DNA of 64,000 nt from Stenotrophomonas maltophilia (GTDB lineage: Bacteria; Pseudomonadota; Gammaproteobacteria; Xanthomonadales; Xanthomonadaceae): NCBI RefSeq assembly GCF_001676385.1, contig NZ_LYVJ01000001.1, positions 423,762-487,761 on the forward strand. The letters are read 5' to 3'. Position numbers and translations under genes: made by a program. A model generated the notes under the pieces. That model worked only from the letters and a program-made list of their open reading frames with translations. It made no database searches and was not told where the DNA came from. Below, piece after piece: positions 1 through 8,543 of the stretch. Position 1 is the stretch's first letter, and each line of letters starts with the position of its first letter.

Positions 1-82
1 CTGGACCCCACCAATACATTCAATCCTGGCGTCGGCCAGACTTCGAAGGCGAAAGGATGGGGTGGCTGCGACCGTGGATGAT

Positions 83-148
83 GTAGAGCCGAGCCTATGC
101 TCGGCTGCTCGTCCCGACAGACAGCAGTCGAGCATGGCTCGACTCTAC
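83..148. repeat. SMAG-type palindromic repeat
   Basis: Two hairpins lie back to back. The left one begins GTAGAGCCGAGC and closes with GCTCGGCT; the right one ends with GGCTCGACTCTAC. This is the layout of the dispersed SMAG (GTAG) repeats of Stenotrophomonas maltophilia. It sits just upstream of the exported protein gene at 224. The 82 bases before it show no gene. Confidence 0.8.
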
Positions 149-223
149 AAAGGCGACATCGAGCAGGGCTCGACGCCACCCGGACAGCGGTTACCATCGG
201 AATCCCGTACGCAGGAGCCGCCC

Positions 224-1108
224 ATGCCCACCATCGTTACCCGCGCCACGCTGTCTGCCGCATTGCTGGCCACCCCGTTGCTTGCGCTGGCCCAGACCTC
301 GATCCTGCCGCAGCAGCGAGATGCTGCGGGCAACGTGATGGAGCCGCTGGGGCAGGTGCTTCGGACCAGCGAGACAGGGGCGTCAGGAATGTACTACTGC
401 ACGCGGGATCAGGCCTGGTGCGCGCGCGTGCAGCCGGCGACTGCAGACGGGGAACGGCCGGCCGGGCTGGAGGTCTCCGAAAGGGTGGCTGCCGAAGGGG
501 AGCCGCAGACCTACCATGTCGCCATCGATGTGCCGCGGGAAAGCGAGCTGACGCTGTGGCCATGGATCGTGCGGCTGGCCCCCGGCGTAGGAAGCGACGA
601 GGCGGTGACGGATCCGCAGCAGCGCGCCCGCCAGAACGTGCTGGTGGGTGGCATCGTAACGTCCAGCAGCATGTATTCCGGCGGCGGCGCCGATGCATCC
701 ACGCTGCAGCTGGCGCGCGTGCGCCATCTGCAGGACGACATCCAGGTGGACGACGACGTGCTCACCCTGCCATGGCTGGGCAACGCAATGATCCGGGCCT
801 GCTTCAGCGAGCAGGACACCAGGCAGCGCGCGGGTGCCTGCCACGATGAGTACGGGTTCTCGGCAAAACTGTCCCTCGACGCGGCGGCCCATGGCATGCC
901 TGTGCTGCGCTACCAGACGGTGGCCACCCGCTTCCCGGCGGGCGTCTCGCGGTCGGAGGATTCGCTGGCCAAGGGGCCATTGAAGAAGAAGGACCTGCGC
1001 ACCGAGCAGGACCCGGCGTGCAGTTATACGCGCTTGTTCCGATTCAGCGAGGGAGCATTCCACCCGGACCAGGCGCTGCCGGATTGCGCGGGCTATACCG
1101 GGCCCTGA
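224..1108 (+). CDS. Exported protein of unknown function
   Basis: 294 residues. I chose the ATG at 224 because AGGAG lies a few bases upstream and the protein then begins with a clear Sec signal peptide ending near LALAQ (about residues 1-24). The longer frame from position 62 would run through the SMAG repeat. The mature part has cysteines in pairs (a CTRDQAWC motif near residue 60, a second pair near 190-205, two more close to the C terminus), which suggests disulfides in the periplasm or outside the cell. I recognise no family and assign no function. It is followed at once by a SMAG repeat. Confidence 0.75.
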   Translation: MPTIVTRATLSAALLATPLLALAQTSILPQQRDAAGNVMEPLGQVLRTSETGASGMYYCTRDQAWCARVQPATADGERPAGLEVSERVAAEGEPQTYHVAIDVPRESELTLWPWIVRLAPGVGSDEAVTDPQQRARQNVLVGGIVTSSSMYSGGGADASTLQLARVRHLQDDIQVDDDVLTLPWLGNAMIRACFSEQDTRQRAGACHDEYGFSAKLSLDAAAHGMPVLRYQTVATRFPAGVSRSEDSLAKGPLKKKDLRTEQDPACSYTRLFRFSEGAFHPDQALPDCAGYTGP

Positions 1109-1111
1109 GCT

Positions 1112-1173
1112 GTGGAGCCGAGCCCACGCTCGGCTGTCACGCAAGAGCAGCCGAGCGTGGGCTCGGCTCCACA
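1112..1173. repeat. SMAG-type palindromic repeat
   Basis: GTGGAGCCGAGCCCACGCTCGG is mirrored by CCGAGCGTGGGCTCGGCTCCAC, giving a long imperfect palindrome. It is a GTGG-headed variant of the SMAG family and lies between the 3' ends of two converging genes, where it may also act as a terminator or mRNA-stabilising hairpin. Confidence 0.8.
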
Positions 1174-1177
1174 GGAA

Positions 1178-1474
1178 TTATTCGCAGCGGGTGGACGTGA
1201 TGATGTTGTCCTTGTCCACGAACACGCGCAGTCGATCCTGGCGGATGTCGCGGGTGGTGATGGTGTTGGGGCCGATCGGGTTGACCAGGCCGGCGCCGCT
1301 TTCGCTGGACAACCGGCGGATGTTGGCTTCATTGGCCGGTTGGCCGATCGCCCAGCCCAGCTGGCTGGCGTCGCAGCGGCCATCACCCTTCACCTGCGGG
1401 CCAGGCGTGCTGACGCAGGCCGACAGCAGCAGGATCGAGGCAGGCAACAGCAGGGACAGACGGAAAGCGGACAT
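1178..1474 (-). CDS. I78-family peptidase inhibitor lipoprotein
   Basis: 98 residues from the ATG at 1474, which has AGGAG upstream; a longer frame to 1516 lacks such support. Residues 1-20 form a lipoprotein signal with lipobox LLLSAC (Cys20 would be lipidated). The rest matches the potato-inhibitor-like I78 family: an IGQPANEANIRRL stretch, a GPNTIT turn, and an RLRVFVDKDNIITSTRC end. I78 proteins bind serine proteases; a lipid-anchored one would act in the periplasm against the cell's own or foreign proteases. The family call is by pattern and is fairly secure. Confidence 0.85.
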   Translation of the reverse strand: MSAFRLSLLLPASILLLSACVSTPGPQVKGDGRCDASQLGWAIGQPANEANIRRLSSESGAGLVNPIGPNTITTRDIRQDRLRVFVDKDNIITSTRCE

Positions 1475-1678
1475 GCGAGCGCTCCTGCGCAGGGAAGATG
1501 GCAGGAACGATAGCACCCGTCATGCGAAAGGCGTCAGCATTGCGGTCATTGCCGGCACAGCGTGGCCGTTGCATAGTGGGAGGGATGGCTGGTACCGCCA
1601 GCGGGCAAGCCGGGCCGTTCCGGTGCAGAAGTTGGACAGGTTATGACGGCTGGCAGTATCCGCGGCAAGGGCAGGACG

Positions 1679-2305
1679 ATGAAGGCACTGGCGCTGTCCC
1701 TGCTGGGCGTGGTGGTTGCCGCCCCGGCGGCAGAACCCGGGCCCGGGCCCCTGCCTGCCGAGCCCCTGGTGTTCGGTGCCTGGCGCAACCTGCAGACGGA
1801 AGCAGGTTACGAGCCAGCGCAGCGCGATCTGGCGTTCGCCATGTTGCCGCAGGCGGCGACCCGTGGCGATCGTTTCGCCATCCTCGATCGTGAAGGCAAG
1901 CGCACGGTGTGCTGCCTGCAGGTGGCCAGTCCTTCACTGGGCGTGGCCGCACTGCGCGGACACTACCACCTGCCACAGGCCTGGGTGAACGACCTGAGCA
2001 ATGGCAGCAGCCCTGCGCGCCCCTACCTGCCGCATGTCTATGCGATGCAGCGGGTGGACGAGCTGGCCGACTACCGCTTTGCCGACGTGCCTGGTGCCTA
2101 CAGTGACCTCGGTGGGCTGCTGATCCCGGAGGGAGCCACGCTGGAGGCGGACGGCAGCGCCATTCGCATGGCCGACAACCGTTATCCGCTGCACTTCCAG
2201 CGCCAGCCCCACGCCGATGACGATGGTGCGCTGGACCGCTACACCCTGCAGATGGGCGAGGGCGCAGCCCCCGTAGTGGTTGAAGTGCCGTTCGGCACCT
2301 ACTGA
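1679..2305 (+). CDS. Exported protein of unknown function
   Basis: 208 residues from the ATG at 1679, chosen because an AGGACG stretch precedes it and a short signal peptide (MKALALSLLGVVVAAPAAE) follows; an in-frame ATG at 1643 is less likely. The mature protein carries a CC pair in a TVCCLQV strand near residue 80 and has no domain I can name. It lies about 70 bases upstream of cdh on the same strand, so the two may be cotranscribed. Confidence 0.7.
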   Translation: MKALALSLLGVVVAAPAAEPGPGPLPAEPLVFGAWRNLQTEAGYEPAQRDLAFAMLPQAATRGDRFAILDREGKRTVCCLQVASPSLGVAALRGHYHLPQAWVNDLSNGSSPARPYLPHVYAMQRVDELADYRFADVPGAYSDLGGLLIPEGATLEADGSAIRMADNRYPLHFQRQPHADDDGALDRYTLQMGEGAAPVVVEVPFGTY

Positions 2306-2373
2306 TTGCAGCGCCGCACTGGCTAGAATGCAGCGCGGCGCTGTCTGCCGTGCCCGTTCCGTGAGTCGCTGCC

Positions 2374-3150
2374 GTGTCCCTGCGCCCGTTCCTGCTGCCA
2401 TCCCTGCTGCTGTTGTCGGCTTGCGCCAGTGTGCCTGCGCCGCTGCCCCGTTCCGACGCGCTGTGGCGGTTGATCGAGCGTGATTGCCGCAGTGCCGAGG
2501 GCCCGCGCGGCGCCTGCCTGCAGGTGGAGGCGGCGGCCGACCGTCGCGATGTCCTGGTCAAGGATGCGCATGGCGATTACCAGTTCCTGCTGATGCCACT
2601 GGACAAGGTCAGCGGCATCGAGAGCCGCGGCCTGTACCTGCGGGGTGCACCGAACTACTTTGCGGCCGCCTGGCGGGCCCGCAGCCATACCGAACAGGCG
2701 CTGGGCCAACCGCTGCCACGCAACGTCGCCAGCCTGGCACTGAATTCGCCCCATGGCCGCTCGCAGCATCAGTTGCATATCCACGTCGATTGCCTGCGTG
2801 CCGACGTGTTGCAGGCACTGGATGCCCATGCCGGCGCGCTGGGTACCCGATGGGCACCGCTGCCGGTGCCGTTGCGCGGCCATCAGTACCAGGCCCGCTT
2901 GCTGCGGGGTGCGGAGCTGACCGCGAATCCGCTCAATATGCTTGCCTACGACCTCAGCGGCGTCGATGACGTGGGGCAGTGGAGCCTGCTGGTGGCGGGC
3001 CGCGAGCAGGTGCCGGGTGGCCCGGGCTTCCTCCTGCTGGCGACCCGCGTGGATGCTGCCAGCGGCAACGACGCCAGTGCCGAGGAACTGCAGGACCATG
3101 CCTGTTCGGTGTTGACCGGCAGCGATCACGCGCTGGAACGGGTGCGCTAG
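2374..3150 (+). CDS. cdh: CDP-diacylglycerol diphosphatase (Cdh), lipoprotein
   Basis: 258 residues from a GTG start. The N terminus is a lipoprotein signal with lipobox LLLSAC. The central SQHQLHIHVDCLR is the histidine-triad-like motif of Cdh enzymes, which hydrolyse CDP-diacylglycerol to phosphatidate and CMP at the membrane. Other family marks are the QFLLMPLDKVSGIES and AAWRAR stretches. Length fits the family (about 250). Its TAG stop overlaps, within the palindrome GCTAGC, the stop of the convergent GNAT-like gene. Confidence 0.88.
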   Translation: MSLRPFLLPSLLLLSACASVPAPLPRSDALWRLIERDCRSAEGPRGACLQVEAAADRRDVLVKDAHGDYQFLLMPLDKVSGIESRGLYLRGAPNYFAAAWRARSHTEQALGQPLPRNVASLALNSPHGRSQHQLHIHVDCLRADVLQALDAHAGALGTRWAPLPVPLRGHQYQARLLRGAELTANPLNMLAYDLSGVDDVGQWSLLVAGREQVPGGPGFLLLATRVDAASGNDASAEELQDHACSVLTGSDHALERVR

Positions 3151-3758
3151 CCGGCTGGCACCTGGTGCATGCGCCAGGTGGGTGCGGTCAGGGCCAGCAG
3201 CTGGCGGTCGTGCCAGCCGGTGCAGTCCAGGTGGTGGTCGCGCAATACTCCTTCGGCCCTGAATCCGCTGGTGCGCAGGGCGGACGCGAAAGGGCTGGTG
3301 CAATCCGGCGGCAACAGGGTGAACAAGCGGTGCAGGCCGACGTCCTCGAACAGGAACGGGCAGAGTACCTGCAACGTGGCGGCGGTGTGCGCATGCCAGT
3401 GCTGCGACGAGAACAGCTCGGCGCACCGCGAGTGCAGCGAATGCAGTCGGATGTGCAGCTGGTCCAGTACCATGCCCTGCGCATCATCGAACACACCCAG
3501 CAGCAGTTGGTCGTTGTCCTGCTCCAGTCGTGAGCGATGCATGCAGGCCAGGAAGCGGGCTTCCTCATCGATGCCTGCGACGTTTCGTCGACCGCGCTGG
3601 CGGCGATCGTCGAACTGGCGCCAGCGCGGCAGGTCGGCGCGCTGGAACGGGCGCAGCGTGATCGGCGCAGCCTGCAGCTGCAGTAGATGGCGGCGCAGTA
3701 CCGGGCGCAGTGGGGGAAGGGGGCAAGGGGAGGCAACGGTCATCATTCCTGCCACCAT
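3147..3758 (-). CDS. GNAT-family acetyltransferase-like protein
   Basis: About 203 residues from the ATG at 3758; ATGs at 3746 and 3743 and an upstream in-frame start at 3848 are alternatives, and no ribosome site is strong. The ITLRPFQRADLPRW beginning, a central strand pair, and the late FEDVGLHRL segment fit a GNAT fold, as in ribosomal-protein or small-molecule N-acetyltransferases. The acetyl-CoA loop (normally Q/RxxGxG/A) is poorly conserved (NVAG/HTAAT), so activity is uncertain. Convergent and overlapping with cdh. Confidence 0.6.
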   Translation of the reverse strand: MVAGMMTVASPCPLPPLRPVLRRHLLQLQAAPITLRPFQRADLPRWRQFDDRRQRGRRNVAGIDEEARFLACMHRSRLEQDNDQLLLGVFDDAQGMVLDQLHIRLHSLHSRCAELFSSQHWHAHTAATLQVLCPFLFEDVGLHRLFTLLPPDCTSPFASALRTSGFRAEGVLRDHHLDCTGWHDRQLLALTAPTWRMHQVPAG

Positions 3759-3961
3759 GGGGGTAGCGGGGCGGCCTTGCCATTCAAATGATTGCAAAAA
3801 GCAGCGGACCGCCGCGGCAGGTCTGATTCGGTTCAGGCATAAGCCCATCAGGGCTGGTCATTTCTGTTGAAACCACCCATTCAGGACACTTTCGTTACGG
3901 GATCGTTATACGCCATACAGGCCGCTCGCCCCGTACCACCCGCCACTCCCCCAGGAAGCCC

Positions 3962-4021
3962 ATGTCCGCCTCCCACAAGGCGCTGCGCCCGCGTCCGCTG
4001 GCGCTCCGCTGTCGTCCCTGA
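3962..4021 (+). other. Frameshifted signal-peptide leader of the TonB receptor
   Basis: An ATG at 3962 has AGGAAG five bases upstream and opens MSASHKALRPRPLAL, a typical start, but then reads RCRP and stops at TGA 4019-4021. The receptor continues in another frame as LSSLMLASLPAFAQ. One missing base near 4006 would join both into a normal signal peptide of about 30 residues. The 200 bases upstream (3759-3961) hold no gene and should contain the promoter. Confidence 0.7.
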
Positions 4022-6687
4022 TGCTGGCCTCGCTGCCGGCCTTCGCGCAGGAAAGCGCGCCCACCACGCTGCAGGAAGTGAAGGTCACCGGCTCGCGCAT
4101 TCCGCGCGCCAGCGTTGAAGGGCCATCGCCGGTGACGGTGATCAGCCGCGAACAGATCGATGCGCAGGGTTACCGCAATGCCTTCGATGCCCTGAGCGCG
4201 CTGACCGAGAACGCCGGCAACGTGCAGGGCGAGGACTTCGGCAACACCTTCACCCCGGCCGCCAACACCATCAACCTGCGCGGCCTGGGCCCGAACCGCA
4301 CGCTGGTGCTGGTCAACGGCCGCCGCCAGTCCGACTACCCGCTGGCTTACGAAGGCTCGGTGAACGTGGTCAACCTGGCCAATATTCCGAGCGCGCTGAT
4401 CGAGCGCATCGAGGTGCTGGCGGCCGGTGCGTCGGCGGTGTACGGTTCGGACGCCATTGCCGGCGTGGTCAACATCATCCTCAAGGACCGCTTTGAAGGT
4501 GTGGACGTGAACGTGCGCGCCGGCGGCACCCAGCGGGGCGGCGGTGACAACCAGCGCGTGCAGGTGGTGGGGGGCAGTTCCGGTGAGCGATGGGATGCGC
4601 TGTTCGGCTTCGAATTCGACGTGCGCAAAGCGATCCACGCCCGCCAGCGCGACTTCATGGATTCACTGGACGATGATCCGGCCGGCAAGGCGCCACAGGC
4701 GACCGCGATCGCCTACCGTCGCAATGCCGCCACCGGCCGCAACATCGATCCGGGCGTCAACGGCTGTGACGCAGCGTCGGGCATCTATGGCGGCAGCGTG
4801 TTCCGCGCCAACAACCCGCGCCAGGGCTGGTACTGCGGCAGCAACGAGGCCGCAGCCAGCTACTGGACCGTGCAGACCCAGAAGCGCAACCTCAATGGCT
4901 ATGGCCTGCTGACCTTCCACGTCAACGAGTCCACCGACCTGTTCGCCGACCTGGCCGTGGGCAGCGCACGCATCTACAACAACACCCGCGCCCCGAGCTG
5001 GACGTCGTCGCGCAACTATTTCTACAACCAGGCCACCGGAAACCTCGAAAGCTGGTACCGCCGCTTCGCGCCGGAAGAAATCGGTGGCCTGCCGCGCAAT
5101 GCCAACCGCTTCCTGGAGAATTCGTGGTCGTTCAACGTGGGCGCACGCGGGCAGCTCGGCGACAGTGGCTGGGACTATGAAGCCGTCTACAGCCGTTCGC
5201 GCTATGAGAACCGCACGCGCCGCCCGGTGCTGCTGGCCGGCATCAATGAATACCTGCTGGGCCCGCAGCTGGGCGTCCGCAATGGCGTGGCGGTACATGC
5301 GCCTGACCCGTCGCGCCTGTTCCAGCCGCTGACGCCGGAGGAGTACGGCCGCCTGTCCGGCTACCAGGAAAGCCGCAACGCGGCGTGGCTGCAGACGTTC
5401 AGCGCCAGCGTCAACGGTCGCCTGTTCGCGCTTCCAGGCGGTGATGCGGCGCTGGCGGCGGTGATCGAGGCCGGCAGCCAGGGCTACCGCAACCGCCCGG
5501 ATCCGCGACTGGGTACTGGCGAGTTCTGGAATACCAGCGCCGGTATCGGTGCCGGCGGCGATCGTGACCGCTATGCGGCCGGCGTGGAGCTGCAGCTGCC
5601 GGTGCTGCAATCGCTGACCGCCACGCTGGCCGGCCGCTACGACCAGTACCGTGCCGGCGGCGAGCATATCGGCAAGGCGACCTGGAGCGTTGGCGTCGAG
5701 TTCCGACCGATCGAGAGCCTGTTGATCCGTGGCTCTGCCGCAACCAGCTTCCGTGCGCCGGACATGAACTACGTGTTCGCCACCGAGACCCGCGGCTACA
5801 ACCCAGGCATGACCGACTACTGGCGCTGCCGTACTGCAGGCCAGTCGTATGACAACTGCGACTACAACGGCCTGTCGATCGACTACAGCAACCGCGCCAA
5901 CGCGCAGTTGCAGCCGGAAACCGCAAAGTCGTATGGCTTCGGCGTGGTCTGGTCGCCGCTGGCCGGGCTGGACTTCAGTGCCGACTACTACGACATCCGC
6001 ATCGACAACGAGGTGACCAGCCTCGACACCAGCCGCATCCTGCGCGACGAGGCCGATTGCCGCCTGGGCCGCACGCTGGGCGGCGAAGCGCGCGATATCG
6101 GTTCGCCGCTGTGCCAGGACGCGCTGTCGCGGGTGATCCGCAACCCGTCCAATGCCACCGTGCAGCCGGACCAGGTGACCCGCGTGCTGATCAATCCGAT
6201 CAACGCGGCCTCCGAGTCGGTGCGTGGCCTGGACCTGAAGGGCAACTGGCGCTTCGATGCGGGCCGCTACGGCCGCTTCAGCACGCGCCTGGCCTACACC
6301 GTGGTGCTGGAGCATACCTACAAGCAGTTCTCCGATGATCCGGAGCGGGATATCCGCAACTCGCTGGACGACTACCAGTGGCGCAGCAAGGCCAACGGCA
6401 GCGTCACCTGGAACCAGGGCGACTGGACCACCACGCTGTATGGCAACCGCTTCGGTTCGTTACCCAAGACCGACGGCAGTGGTCGCATCGCACCCTACAT
6501 GACCTACAACGCCAGCGTGTTCCGCCAGTTCGGCGAGAACCTGTCGGTGGGCGTGATCGTCAACAACCTGCGTGACAGCCGCCCGCCGGCGGACAGGAAC
6601 GGTGGCGGCTGGCCGTTCTACCCGGTCGGCAACTACGACCCGTATGGCCGCCAGTACTGGGTGCAGCTGGATTACCGGTTCCGCTGA
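4021..6687 (+). CDS. TonB-dependent outer-membrane receptor
   Basis: 888 residues in the intact frame. It has the plug domain (VTGSRIPR near residue 24, then INLRGLGPNRTLVLVNGRR and the IEVLAAGASAVYGSDAIAG motif) and a long beta-barrel ending in VQLDYRFR with the terminal aromatic-Arg typical of outer-membrane proteins. The 'GSRIPR...PSPVTVI' plug is common in Xanthomonad receptors for carbohydrates or peptides; the ligand cannot be read. From the first in-frame ATG at 4021 only nine residues precede the mature start, too short for export, so the true start is probably 3962 with a frameshift (see the leader entry). Confidence 0.85.
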   Translation: MLASLPAFAQESAPTTLQEVKVTGSRIPRASVEGPSPVTVISREQIDAQGYRNAFDALSALTENAGNVQGEDFGNTFTPAANTINLRGLGPNRTLVLVNGRRQSDYPLAYEGSVNVVNLANIPSALIERIEVLAAGASAVYGSDAIAGVVNIILKDRFEGVDVNVRAGGTQRGGGDNQRVQVVGGSSGERWDALFGFEFDVRKAIHARQRDFMDSLDDDPAGKAPQATAIAYRRNAATGRNIDPGVNGCDAASGIYGGSVFRANNPRQGWYCGSNEAAASYWTVQTQKRNLNGYGLLTFHVNESTDLFADLAVGSARIYNNTRAPSWTSSRNYFYNQATGNLESWYRRFAPEEIGGLPRNANRFLENSWSFNVGARGQLGDSGWDYEAVYSRSRYENRTRRPVLLAGINEYLLGPQLGVRNGVAVHAPDPSRLFQPLTPEEYGRLSGYQESRNAAWLQTFSASVNGRLFALPGGDAALAAVIEAGSQGYRNRPDPRLGTGEFWNTSAGIGAGGDRDRYAAGVELQLPVLQSLTATLAGRYDQYRAGGEHIGKATWSVGVEFRPIESLLIRGSAATSFRAPDMNYVFATETRGYNPGMTDYWRCRTAGQSYDNCDYNGLSIDYSNRANAQLQPETAKSYGFGVVWSPLAGLDFSADYYDIRIDNEVTSLDTSRILRDEADCRLGRTLGGEARDIGSPLCQDALSRVIRNPSNATVQPDQVTRVLINPINAASESVRGLDLKGNWRFDAGRYGRFSTRLAYTVVLEHTYKQFSDDPERDIRNSLDDYQWRSKANGSVTWNQGDWTTTLYGNRFGSLPKTDGSGRIAPYMTYNASVFRQFGENLSVGVIVNNLRDSRPPADRNGGGWPFYPVGNYDPYGRQYWVQLDYRFR

Positions 6688-6700
6688 CCCGGCTGGCAAA

Positions 6701-6729
6701 CAGAAGGCCCGGCAATGCCGGGCCTTCTG
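6701..6729. terminator. Bidirectional hairpin terminator
   Basis: A perfect 13-bp stem (CAGAAGGCCCGGC / GCCGGGCCTTCTG) with the three-base loop AAT lies between the converging TonB receptor and UbiC-like genes. There is no long T tract, so it may be a weak intrinsic terminator or a 3'-protecting hairpin. Confidence 0.75.
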
Positions 6730-6767
6730 CCGTGTCGATATCCGCTGCGATGGTGCGCGCCGGCCGC

Positions 6768-7409
6768 CTAGGGCAGCGACTGCTGCAGGTACGACTCGAT
6801 GACATAGCTGAAAGGCTGCTGCTGGCGGTCGCGCAGCAGGGCGCGCACTTCCAGGATCACGCCATGGTCGCCCTCACCGCGCGGCGGCCAGAAGGCCTGG
6901 TCGGCCAGGGTCTGGCGCTGGAAGCCGAGCGGGCCGACCACGCGGCCGAACGGCTCGTCGGTGCTGTCCAGCACCTGGTTCATGGCCGGGCTGAGGTGGC
7001 CGGGCAGGTACCAGTTGTCGGCCTCGGACAACACACGCCTGCCACAGACCAGTTGCACGCGGCGATAGCGCAGGTCGCTGCTGGTGGTTGCGCCAAGGGC
7101 CTGCAACACGTCGGCCGGTGCCGACTTGTCCTGGCCGTGCACGCGTACCGCCCGCACCCGCGCCTGCTCGGCCAGGCCATGCTCGGCACACCAGTGTTCC
7201 AGGGTGGCGGTGGCGCTTTGCCCGGCCAGCACGCGCTGGTGCAGGCGTTCCACCAGCACCCCCGGGGCGACCCGCTGCTGCCCCGGCGGTGATTGCAGCG
7301 GCGCGCTGGCCGCTGCATCGGAGGCGGAGAGGCTGGCGATCGGGGCGGCGGCCAACAACGACGCGGCCTGCCAGCGGCGGAGACGATCGTGGCGGTCGGA
7401 CGGGCCCAT
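6768..7409 (-). CDS. Exported chorismate lyase (UbiC)-like protein
   Basis: 213 residues. A hydrophobic, Ala-rich stretch at about residues 13-35 looks like a signal peptide. The C-terminal half has the order of strands seen in the chorismate lyase fold: RYRRVQLVCG, VLSEADNWYLP, L..TDEPFGRVVGPL, and a final FSYVIESYL. UbiC makes 4-hydroxybenzoate in the cytoplasm, so an exported relative is odd and may use the fold for another aromatic or lipid ligand. Fold call is by pattern; the substrate is unknown. Confidence 0.5.
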   Translation of the reverse strand: MGPSDRHDRLRRWQAASLLAAAPIASLSASDAAASAPLQSPPGQQRVAPGVLVERLHQRVLAGQSATATLEHWCAEHGLAEQARVRAVRVHGQDKSAPADVLQALGATTSSDLRYRRVQLVCGRRVLSEADNWYLPGHLSPAMNQVLDSTDEPFGRVVGPLGFQRQTLADQAFWPPRGEGDHGVILEVRALLRDRQQQPFSYVIESYLQQSLP

Positions 7410-7540
7410 GCGGCATCACAGCGGAGACAGGCGCCTATGGTACCCGTTCAGCGGTGCGGACGGTGTCGTTGCGCCGGGCGTGGAGCGCGCGGGGTACGGA
7501 ATCGATGCAGGCAGGGCATGGATCGGCTGCGCGTGATCGG

Positions 7541-8422
7541 TCAATCCGCTTCGCGCTGTACCTGCCGCCACAGTTCGCTGGCCAGCGCGCGCACCGCATC
7601 GTCCGCGTCGGCCCGATGCAGCAGGCCGATCTCGTAGTTGTCGATCACCGGCAGGTCGCGTTCGCCATCGATGACGCGGTGTCCGCGGGTAACCGCGCGG
7701 CGCGGCAGCAGGCTGATGCCGATGCCGTCGGCCACTGCGCCCTGGATGCCACTCAACGATGAACTGGTGAATGCGATGCGCCAGCGCAGGCCCAGCGCTT
7801 CTACTGCGTGGATCATCTCGTCCCGGTACAACCCGCGTGGCGGGAAGGTGACCAGCGGCAGCGGATCCTGTTGCAGGCAACGGCTGCGCAGGCTGTCGAT
7901 CCAGTGCATCGGCTCGCGCCGGCAACGTACCGCCTGGCGGCTGTTGCGCCGCTGCTTGACCAGCACCAGGTCCAGTTCACCGTGGTCGAAGCCGCTTGCC
8001 AGGTCGCGGCTGAGCCCGCTGCTGATCTCTAGCTTCACCTGTGGATGGCGGCGGCTGAAGGCTGCCAGCATGCGGGTGGTCTGCGCGTTGACGAAGTCCT
8101 CGGGTACGCCGATGCGGACGGCGGTCTCCACCGTGGCGCCCGCCAGAGCCTGCGCCACTTCCTCGTTGAGGTCGAGCATCCGCCGTGCGTAACCGAGCAG
8201 GGTGTGGCCGGCGTCGGTAGGGTGCACGTCGCGGTGGCCGCGCTCGAGCAGGCGATGCCCGGCCAGTTCCTCCAGTCGGCGGACCTTCTGGCTGACCGTG
8301 GACTGCGTCGAATGCAGGCGCGTGGCGGCGGTGGTGAAGCTGCCGCAGTCGGCCACCATCACCAGGGCCCGCAGCAGGTCCAGTTCGAACAGGGTTCTAT
8401 TCGATTTGGCACTTTCTGGCAT
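7541..8422 (-). CDS. LysR-family transcriptional regulator
   Basis: 293 residues. The winged helix-turn-helix is at about residues 14-72 (LDLLRALVMVADCGSFTTAA, then STQSTVSQKVRRLEE). The remainder is the substrate-binding domain, with a GISLLPRRAV strand near residue 240. It is divergently placed from the ankyrin/amidohydrolase pair at 8544 with a 121-bp gap, the usual arrangement for a LysR protein that controls its neighbour. The inducer is not evident. Confidence 0.9.
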   Translation of the reverse strand: MPESAKSNRTLFELDLLRALVMVADCGSFTTAATRLHSTQSTVSQKVRRLEELAGHRLLERGHRDVHPTDAGHTLLGYARRMLDLNEEVAQALAGATVETAVRIGVPEDFVNAQTTRMLAAFSRRHPQVKLEISSGLSRDLASGFDHGELDLVLVKQRRNSRQAVRCRREPMHWIDSLRSRCLQQDPLPLVTFPPRGLYRDEMIHAVEALGLRWRIAFTSSSLSGIQGAVADGIGISLLPRRAVTRGHRVIDGERDLPVIDNYEIGLLHRADADDAVRALASELWRQVQREAD

Positions 8423-8543
8423 TCAAACATTTCACTTCTGGATACTCCGGGCGACTTCTACCATGCAGGGCAGGGGCCGGCAATGTCCGGCTGTTGCAAC
8501 CGTCCCATGTCGTTCCATGCGGTGGACAGGAGGAAACACCATC

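Noticed and set aside
4663..6315. 550-codon open frame opposite the TonB receptor
   Set aside because: The receptor has plug and barrel motifs in its own frame; the opposite frame is a GC-bias shadow.
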